Below are positions 57,354-64,000 of a stretch of DNA of 64,000 bases, in pieces. The translations under genes and the position numbers were made by a program. The notes under the pieces were generated by a model that ran no database searches, was not told the DNA's origin, and saw only the letters and a program-made list of their open reading frames with translations. Where the stretch lies: NCBI GenBank assembly GCA_948146395.1, contig OX411551.1, positions 42,876,796 through 42,940,795 of the forward strand, in the 5' to 3' direction. Origin of the DNA: Fragum whitleyi. Its lineage: Eukaryota; Mollusca; Bivalvia; Cardiida; Cardiidae. The stretch's first letter is position 1, and each line of letters opens with the position of its first letter.

Positions 57354-57947
57354 CCTATCATTTTGCGGTTCACGATGCTTCCGTTGAGCTCTTGAAGTCC
57401 TTAACACTAAGCGTTTTCATTCCACTTAAAATGCGAAACTACGCTGAAAGCACTCGCATAGTCCAATATCATTATGTCGTAACCATGCTTTTGGCGATAG
57501 AACGATGCACTCACACTTACTACGCTCAGTATTTTTAAATCTCTGTAAGAGTGCCGTAGTCACGTCTCCCTAGTGTGGCTGAGGTTTAATTACTAGAGTT
57601 GCCTCCCAATTCATGCTCCTCAACGTAGACTTTATAATTGTAAATCTGCCTTAATCATCTTGGACACATGTCCCACGTTGTAATTGTTATCTTTAGGACC
57701 GAATTGCAAAGACAATATGTTTTACCTTAATTTTGCGTTATCTGTCCTAAATTCTTATTGGGTCAGATATGTATTACGTTACATAACTATTTCGGTATTT
57801 GAAATACTTTTTCAACCTCCGTCGTAATCTTCTGTTTCGTCTTTATATGGGACATTCGTAGATCCAGATTTTTTTAAGGAGGTCCGATCCGAAAATTTCA
57901 GTCGATATAAATATAGAGGATATTGAATGAGTGGTCATGGAATACCG

Positions 57948-58045
57948 AATTTATTAAACGAGTCATCTATAAACAGATAAAAACGAACCTGCGCCGAGTT
58001 TTTATCTGTTTTTAGATGACGAGTTTAATAAATTCTGTATATTAT
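57948..58045. mobile_element. Palindromic MITE
   Basis: GAATTTATTAAACGAGTCAT and AAACAGATAAAAAC are repeated inverted around GAACCTGCGCCGAG. Confidence 0.65.
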
Positions 58046-58647
58046 GAGCACAAATTTTATATTCTATTTATAATAAACAACTATTTTGCCAATCTCAACA
58101 AAACATTACATTTATTTTCCTTGGTTGTCTCTCCATTAAATTATTCAAAATAATCTATTGCACCCTAAATATTGAAGTAGCAAGGCAGGACTGCATTGTA
58201 CCTTAAGATCTTAAAAGATCCCGCCTCACAACTAATTAAGCCAATTCCAATTTGACTTTGCATGAATATTCCTTACTCATGGCGAGTTCAAAATTGTGCA
58301 GCTCGACATACAGTAATGACAAGAAAATGCGACCATATGAACCCTACCTTGAAAACATTATACTGACTCCCTATTAAAGCCCCCATTATATTATTAAAAT
58401 GACAATACATATGTTTTAACCAAACTATCATAACCTATCTGAAAAGATATGGATCACGAAACAATTGTTTTTGGACGTAAAACATTGCTGAATGGGTTTT
58501 CACAAGTTACTGGAGGCGTCATAAAGTGTCTGTAATTCTCAAAAATTCAAATCTCATGACGATTTACTTTCTTTAAATTAGCTCAGGGACAATGATTGGT
58601 TTCCGTTACAGTCTCTGGGGCAAGCGGTATATTTGAGTTTATACTTA

Positions 58648-58945
58648 AGCATTTCGAACATCGCTCGGACTTTTCCGTAAACTGGAAAGTACATCGGACG
58701 TCAGTTTAGCAGTTCTTTGTCGCAGGTAATTCGGCTTCTGGTGATTATCTGGTTATTTGTATCAAAGAAATACAAGAAGAAAATCACAACTTGAAGAAAA
58801 TCGCATTTTGTTAATTGTTTTCCATCGTCTGTGGAGATCTTTTGTGCATATTGTTTTCAAATTTAATATGCCCACATTTATATTTTCGTTGATTTGACTT
58901 TATGCAACGTCATCCTTGGCGAAATGGTTGATAGTTGTGACGTAA
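58648..58945. mobile_element. Dispersed repeat family C, copy 3, bordering the satellite
   Basis: It follows copy 1 from TTTCGAACATCGCTCGGAC to GCAACGTCATCCT and a TGTGACGT motif; about 10 nt later the satellite array begins. The right half of the family is missing, so the array replaces or interrupts it. Confidence 0.6.
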
Positions 58946-59424
58946 TACATGTAGGAAGAAATTTTTTCATCTGGCCAGGTAGGAAATTTTTTTACCTGAC
59001 TGGGGTGAAGAATTTTTCGCTTGGCTATAATGAGAAATATTTCACCTTGATTAGGAAGAAATTTTTTCATCTGGCCAGGTTGGAAATTTTTTATCAGACT
59101 GGGGTGAAGAATTTTTCGCTTGGCTGTAATGAGAAATATTTCACGTTGGTTAGGAAGAAATTTCTTCATCTGGCCAGGTAGGAAATTTTTTTATCAGACT
59201 GGGGTGAAGAATTTTTCGCTTGGCTGTAATGAGAAATTTTTCAAGTTGTTTAGGAAGAAATTTCTTCATCTGGCCAGGTAGGAAAATTTTTTATCAGACT
59301 GGGGTGAAGAATTTTTCGCTTGGCTGTAACGAGAAATTTTTCAAGTTGGTTAGGAAGAATTTTTTTTTTCAGGTGTAGCCGGGATGTGTATAAGGGGTTT
59401 TTGTACTGCCTTGTCGTACAAGTT

Positions 59425-59497
59425 AGCCTTAATAGCGACGTGGTAGAGCACTCGCTTTGGGATGTAGAGGTCCCGGGTTCGAATCCCATTGGAGTCG
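59425..59497 (+). repeat. tRNA-Pro(UGG)-like segment 1 in the satellite
   Basis: CTCGCTTTGGGA (tRNA-Pro anticodon loop, TGG) is followed by GAGGTCCCGGGTTCGAATCCC (B box) and preceded by GCGACGTGGTAGAGC (A box). The acceptor stem does not pair (GCCTTAA against GGAGTCG) and the anticodon arm has extra bases, so it is not a functional tRNA. Pol III boxes look intact. Confidence 0.75.
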
Positions 59498-59968
59498 AAT
59501 ATTTTATTTTTCATCTGACCATGTAGGAATTTTTTTTACCTGACTGGGTTGAAAATTTTTTCGTTTGGCTGTAATGAGAAATATTTCACCTTGATTAGGA
59601 AAAAATTTTTTCATCTGGCCAGGTAGGAAATTTTTTTACCTGACTGGGGTGAAGAATTTTTCGCTTGGCTGTAATGAGAAATATTTCACCTTGATTAGGA
59701 AGAAATTTCTTCATCTGGCCAGGTAGGAAATTTTTTTATCAGACTGGGGTGAAGAATTTTTCGCTTGGCTGTAATGAGAAATTTTTCAAGTTGTTTAGGA
59801 AGAAATTTCTTCATCTTGCCAGGTAGGAAATTTTTTCATCAGACTGGGGTGAAGAATTTTTCGCTTGGCTGTAACGAGAAATTTTTCAAGTTGGTTTGGA
59901 AGAATTTTTTTTTCTGGTGTAGCCGGGATGTGTATAAGGGGTGTTTGTACTGCCTTGTCGTACAAGTT

Positions 59969-60041
59969 AGCCTTAATAGCGACGTGGTAGAGCACTCGCT
60001 TTGGGATGTAGAGGTCCCGGGTTCGAATCCCATTGGAGTCG
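59969..60041 (+). repeat. tRNA-Pro-like segment 2
   Basis: Same as segment 1, 544 bp downstream; A and B boxes unchanged. Confidence 0.75.
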
Positions 60042-60615
60042 AATATTTTATTTTTCATCTGGCCATGTAGGATTTTTTTTTTTACCTGACTGGGTTGAAA
60101 AATTTTTCGTTTGGCTGTAATGAGAAATATTTCACCTTGATTAGGAAGAAATTTTTTCATCTGGCCAGGTAGGAAATTTTTTTACCTGACTGGGGTGAAG
60201 AATTTTTCGCTTGGCTGTAATGAGAAATATTTCACCTTGATTAGGAAGAAATTTTTTCATCTGGCCAGGTAGGAAATTTTTTTTATCGGACTGGGGTGAA
60301 GAATTTTTCGCTTGGCTGTAATGAGAAATATTTCACGTTGGTTAAAAAGAAATTTCTTCATCTGGCCAGGTAGGAAATTTTTTATCAGACTGGGGTGAAG
60401 AATTTTTCGCTTGGCTGTAATGAGAAATTTTTCAAGTTGTTTAGGAAGAAATTTCTTCATCTGGCCAGGTAGGAAATTTTTTTTATCAGACTGGGGTGAA
60501 GAATTTTTCGCTTGGCTGTAACGAGAAATTTTTCAAGTTGGTTAGGAAGAATTTTTTTTTCTGGTGTAGCCGGGATGTGTATAAGGGGTGTTTGTACTGC
60601 CTAGTCGTACAAGTT

Positions 60616-60688
60616 AGCCTTAATAGCGACGTGGTAGAGCACTCGCTTTGGGATGTAGAGGTCCCGGGTTCGAATCCCATTGGAGTCG
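60616..60688 (+). repeat. tRNA-Pro-like segment 3
   Basis: 647 bp after segment 2, boxes unchanged. Confidence 0.75.
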
Positions 60689-61269
60689 AATATTTTATTT
60701 TTCATCTGGCCATGTAGGATTTTTTTTTTTACCTGACTGGGTTGAAATTTTTTCGTTTGGCTGTAATGAGAAATATTTCACCTTGATTAGGAAGAAATTT
60801 TTTTCATCTGGCCAGGTAGGAAATTTTTTTACCTGACTGGGGTGAAGAATTGTTCGCTTGGCTGTAATGAGAAATATTTCACCTTGATTAGGAAGAAATT
60901 TTTTCATCTGGCCAGGTAGGAATTTTTTTTATCAGACTGGGGTGAAGAATTTTCCGCTTGGCTGTAATGAGAAATATTTCACGTTGGTTAGGGAGAAATT
61001 TCTTCATCTGGCCAGGTAGGAAATTTTTTTATCAGACTGGGGTGAAGAATTTTTCGCTTGGCTGTAATGAGAAATTTTTCAAGTTGTTTAGGAAGAAATT
61101 TCTTCATCTGGCCAGGTAGGAAATTTTTTTATCAGACTGGGGTGAAGAATTTTTCGCTTGGCTGTAACGAGAAATTTTTCAAGTTGGTTAGGAAGAATTT
61201 TTTTATTTTTTTTTCCGGTGTAGCCGGGATGTGTATAAGGGGTGTTTGTACTGCCTTGTCGTACAAGTT

Positions 61270-61342
61270 AGCCTTAATAGCGACGTGGTAGAGCACTCGC
61301 TTTGGGATGTAGAGGTCCCGGGTTCGAATCCCATTGGAGTCG
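61270..61342 (+). repeat. tRNA-Pro-like segment 4
   Basis: 654 bp after segment 3, boxes unchanged. Confidence 0.75.
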
Positions 61343-62012
61343 AATATTTTATTTTTCATCTGGCCATGTAGGATTTTTTTTTTACCTGACTGGGTTGAAA
61401 ATTTTTTCGTTTGGCTGTAATGAGAAATATTTCACCTTGATTAGGAAGAAATTTTTTCAACTGGCCAGGTAGGAAATTTTTTTACCTTTCTGGGGTGAAG
61501 AATTTTTCGCTTGGCTGTAATGAGAAATATTTCACCTTGATTAGGAAGAAATTTTTCATCTGGCCAGGTAGGAAAATTTTTTTACCTGACTGGGGTGAAG
61601 AATTTTTCGCTTGGCTGTAATGAGAAATATTTCACGTTGGTTAGGAAGAAATTTCATCATCTGGCCAGGTAGGAATTTTTTTTATCAGACTAGGGTGAAG
61701 AACTTTTCGCTTGGCTGTAATGAGAAATTTTTCAAGTTGTTTAGGAAGAAATTTCTTCATCTGGCCAGGTAGGAAATTTTTTTATCAGACTGGGGTGAAG
61801 AATTTTTCGCTTGGCTGTAATGAGAAATTTTTCAAGTTGTTTAGGAAGAAATTTCTTCATCTTGCCAGTAGGAAATTTTTTTATCAGACTGGGTTGAAGA
61901 ATTTTTCGCTTGGCTGTAACGAGAAATTTTTCAAGTTGGTTAGGAAGAATTTTTTTTCTGGTGTAGCCGGGATGTGTATAAGGAGTGCTTGTACTGCCTT
62001 GTCGTACAAGTT

Positions 62013-62085
62013 AGCCTTAATAGCGACGTGGTAGAGCACTCGCTTTGGGATGTAGAGGTCCCGGGTTCGAATCCCATTAGAGTCG
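62013..62085 (+). repeat. tRNA-Pro-like segment 5
   Basis: 743 bp after segment 4. It ends AGAGTCG in place of GGAGTCG; the boxes are unchanged. Confidence 0.75.
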
Positions 62086-62655
62086 AATATTTTATTTTTC
62101 ATCTGGCCATGTAGGAATTTTTTTTTACCTGACTGGGTTGAAAAATTTTTCGTTTGGCTGTAATGAGAAATATTTCACCTTGATTAGGAAGAAATTTTTT
62201 CATCTGGCTAGGTAGGAAATTTTTTTACCTGACTGGGGTGAAGAATTTTTCGCTTGGCTGTAATGAGAAATATTTCACGTTGGTTAAAAAGAAATTTCTT
62301 CATCTGGCCAGGTAGGAAATTTTTTTATCAGACTGGGGTGAAGAATTTTTCGCTTGGCTGTAATGAGAAATTTTTCAAGTTGTTTAGGAAGAAATTTCTT
62401 CATCTGGCCAGGTAGGAAATTTTTTTATCAGACTGGGGTGAAGAATTTTTCGCTTGGCTGTAATGAGAAATTTTTCAAGTTGTTTAGGAAGAAATTTCTT
62501 CATCTGGCCAGGTAGGACATTTTTTTATCAGACTGGGGTGAAGAATTTTTCGCTTGGCTGTAACGAGAAATTTTTCAAGTTGGTTAGGAAGATTTTTTTT
62601 CTGGTGTAGCCGGGATGTGTATAAGGGGTGTTTGTACTGCCTTGTCGTACAAGTT

Positions 62656-62728
62656 AGCCTTAATAGCGACGTGGTAGAGCACTCGCTTTGGGATGTAGAG
62701 GCCTCGGGTTCGAATCCCATTGGAGTCG
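62656..62728 (+). repeat. tRNA-Pro-like segment 6
   Basis: 643 bp after segment 5. It reads GAGGCCTCGGGTTCGAATCC in place of GAGGTCCCGGG. Confidence 0.75.
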
Positions 62729-63298
62729 AATATTTTATTTTTCATCTGGCCATGTAGGATTTTTTTTTACCTGACTGGGTTGAAAAATTTTTCGTTTGGC
62801 TGTAATGAGAAATATTTCACCTTGATTAGGAAGAAATTTTTTCATCTGGCCAGGTAGGAATTTTTTTTACCTGACTGGGGTGAAGAATTTTTCGCTTGGC
62901 TGTAATGAGAAATATTTCACCTTGATTAGGAAGAAATTTTTTCATCTGGCCAGGTAGGAAATTTTTTTATCAGACTGGGGTGAAGAATTTTTCGCTTGGC
63001 TGTAATGAGAAATATTTCACGTTGGTTAGGAAGAAATTTCTTCATCTGGCCAGGTAGGAAATTTTTTTATCAGACTGGGGTGAAGAATTTTTCGCTTGGC
63101 TGTAATGAGAAATTTTTCAAGTTGTTTAGGAAGAAATTTCTTCATCTGGCCAGGTAGGAAATTTTTTATCAGACTGGGGTGAAGAATTTTTCGCTTGGCT
63201 GTAACGAGAAATTTTTCATTTTGGTTAGGAAGATTTTTTTTTTCTGGTGTAGCCGGGATGTGTATAAGGGGTGTTTGTACTGCCTTGTCGTACAAGTT

Positions 63299-63371
63299 AG
63301 CCTTAATAGCGACGTGGTAGAGCACTCGCTTTGGGATGTAGAGGTCCCGGGTTCGAATCCCATTGGAGTCG
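63299..63371 (+). repeat. tRNA-Pro-like segment 7
   Basis: 643 bp after segment 6, boxes unchanged. Confidence 0.75.
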
Positions 63372-63944
63372 AATATTTTAGTTTTTATCTTACCATGTAG
63401 GATTTTTTTTTTTACCTGACTGGGTTGAAAATTTTTGCGTTTGGCTGTAATGAGAAATATTTCACCTTGATTAGGAAGAAATTTTTTCATCTGGCCAGGT
63501 AGGAAATGTTTTTACCTGACTGGGGTGAAGAATTTTTCGCTTGGCTGTAATGAGAAATATTTCACCTTGATTAGGAAGAATTTTTTTCATCTGGCCAGGT
63601 AGGAAATTTTTTTATCAGACTGGGGTGAAGAATTTTTCGCTTGGCTGTAATGAGAAATATTTCACCTTGATAAGGAAGAAATTTTTTCATCTGGCCAGGT
63701 AGGATTTTTTTTTATCAGACTGGGGTGAAGAATTTTTCGCTTTGCTGTAATGAGAAATATTTCACCTTGATTAGGAATAAATTTTTTCATCTGGCCAGGT
63801 AGGAAATTTTTTTATCAGACTGGGGTGAAGATTTTTTCGCTTGGCTGTAACGAGAAATTTTTCAAGTTGGTTAGGAAGATTTTTTTTTTCTGGTGTAGCC
63901 GGGATGTGTATAAGGGGTGTTTGTACTGCCTTGTCGTACAAGTT

Positions 63945-64000
63945 AGCCTAAATAGCGACGTGGTAGAGCACTCGCTTTGGGATGTAGAGGCCTCGGGTTC
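63945..64000 (+). repeat. tRNA-Pro-like segment 8, cut by the window end
   Basis: 646 bp after segment 7. It shares the GAGGCCTCGGGTTC variant with segment 6, so variants are spread non-adjacently. It is truncated at the B box. Confidence 0.7.

Larger units (their letters stand above)
58951..64000. repeat. Satellite array: ~100-bp monomers in 0.54-0.74-kb higher-order units
   Basis: The monomer contains AGGAAGAAATTTTTTCATCT, GGCCAGGTAGGAAATTTTTT, CTGACTGGGGTGAAG and TTTTTCGCTTGGCTG at steps of 99-100 bp. Every three to five such steps, one 245-bp step carries a tRNA-Pro-like segment. GTGTAGCCGGGATG starts at 59373, 59917, 60564, 61218, 61961, 62604, 63247 and 63893, giving periods 544, 647, 654, 743, 643, 643 and 646. 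The array runs off the window end. All frames inside it, on both strands, are by-products. Confidence 0.95.

Noticed and set aside
59425..63371. A cluster of tRNA-Pro genes
   Set aside because: The acceptor stems do not pair and the anticodon arm has extra bases in all copies. They are described as tRNA-like satellite parts.
58894..63490. Many frames of 60-154 residues on both strands (KKFLPNQGEIFLIT type, CLVVQVSLNSDVVEHS type)
   Set aside because: All are translations of the satellite monomer or of the tRNA-Pro-like segment. They change frame from unit to unit.
1..64000. An intact retrotransposon or transposase gene
   Set aside because: I searched the frames for reverse transcriptase, integrase and DDE-type motifs by eye and saw none; all mobile elements here look non-autonomous. 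A translated profile search could overturn this.

Overview
This window is nuclear DNA from an invertebrate animal, most likely a bivalve mollusc. The DNA is AT-rich and there is one long, intron-rich gene in a dense background of non-autonomous mobile elements. Several element types are, as far as I know, typical of bivalve genomes: tRNA-derived SINEs with an (ATCA)n tail, long palindromic MITEs, and repeats ending in a hairpin followed by GAGCTAAA. The taxon is an inference from repeat style and gene structure; I did not identify a species.

Only one protein-coding gene is well supported. It lies on the + strand from 13376 to 37808 and belongs to the CLCA family (calcium-activated chloride channel regulator). 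I resolve 13 coding exons. All junctions use GT/AG and keep frame across phase 0, 1 and 2 introns, giving a 3144-nt CDS and a protein of 1047 residues. In order it has a signal peptide, the CLCA N-terminal metzincin-like protease domain with HEWGH, a VWA domain with a complete MIDAS, a beta-rich middle region, an FN3-like region, one C-terminal transmembrane helix and an acidic, proline-rich cytoplasmic tail of about 80 residues. Two decayed copies of exon 1 lie in intron 1.

Layout. 1-13375: no supportable gene; MITE copies, SINE fragments and hairpins. 13376-37808: the CLCA gene. Its introns hold a roughly 4-kb element with 0.67-kb inverted arms, two TTAA-flanked (piggyBac-type) MITEs, a 1.97-kb TA-flanked element, SINEs, an inverted pair of 102-bp MITEs and a mariner-like remnant. 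37809-41012: a tandem duplication of about 1.04 kb, the second copy split by an 862-bp fold-back element. 41190-43285: two minisatellites. 43285-58950: mostly repeats, including three sets of diverged units of about 140-180 bp, one of which (48505-49856) carries a regularly spaced RFX X-box-like palindrome. 58951 to the window end: a satellite of about 100-bp monomers in a higher-order pattern, with a tRNA-Pro-like segment every 0.54-0.74 kb.

I see no rRNA, functional tRNA, CRISPR array, operon or bacterial feature. The remaining open frames are short, or are by-products of tandem repeats.
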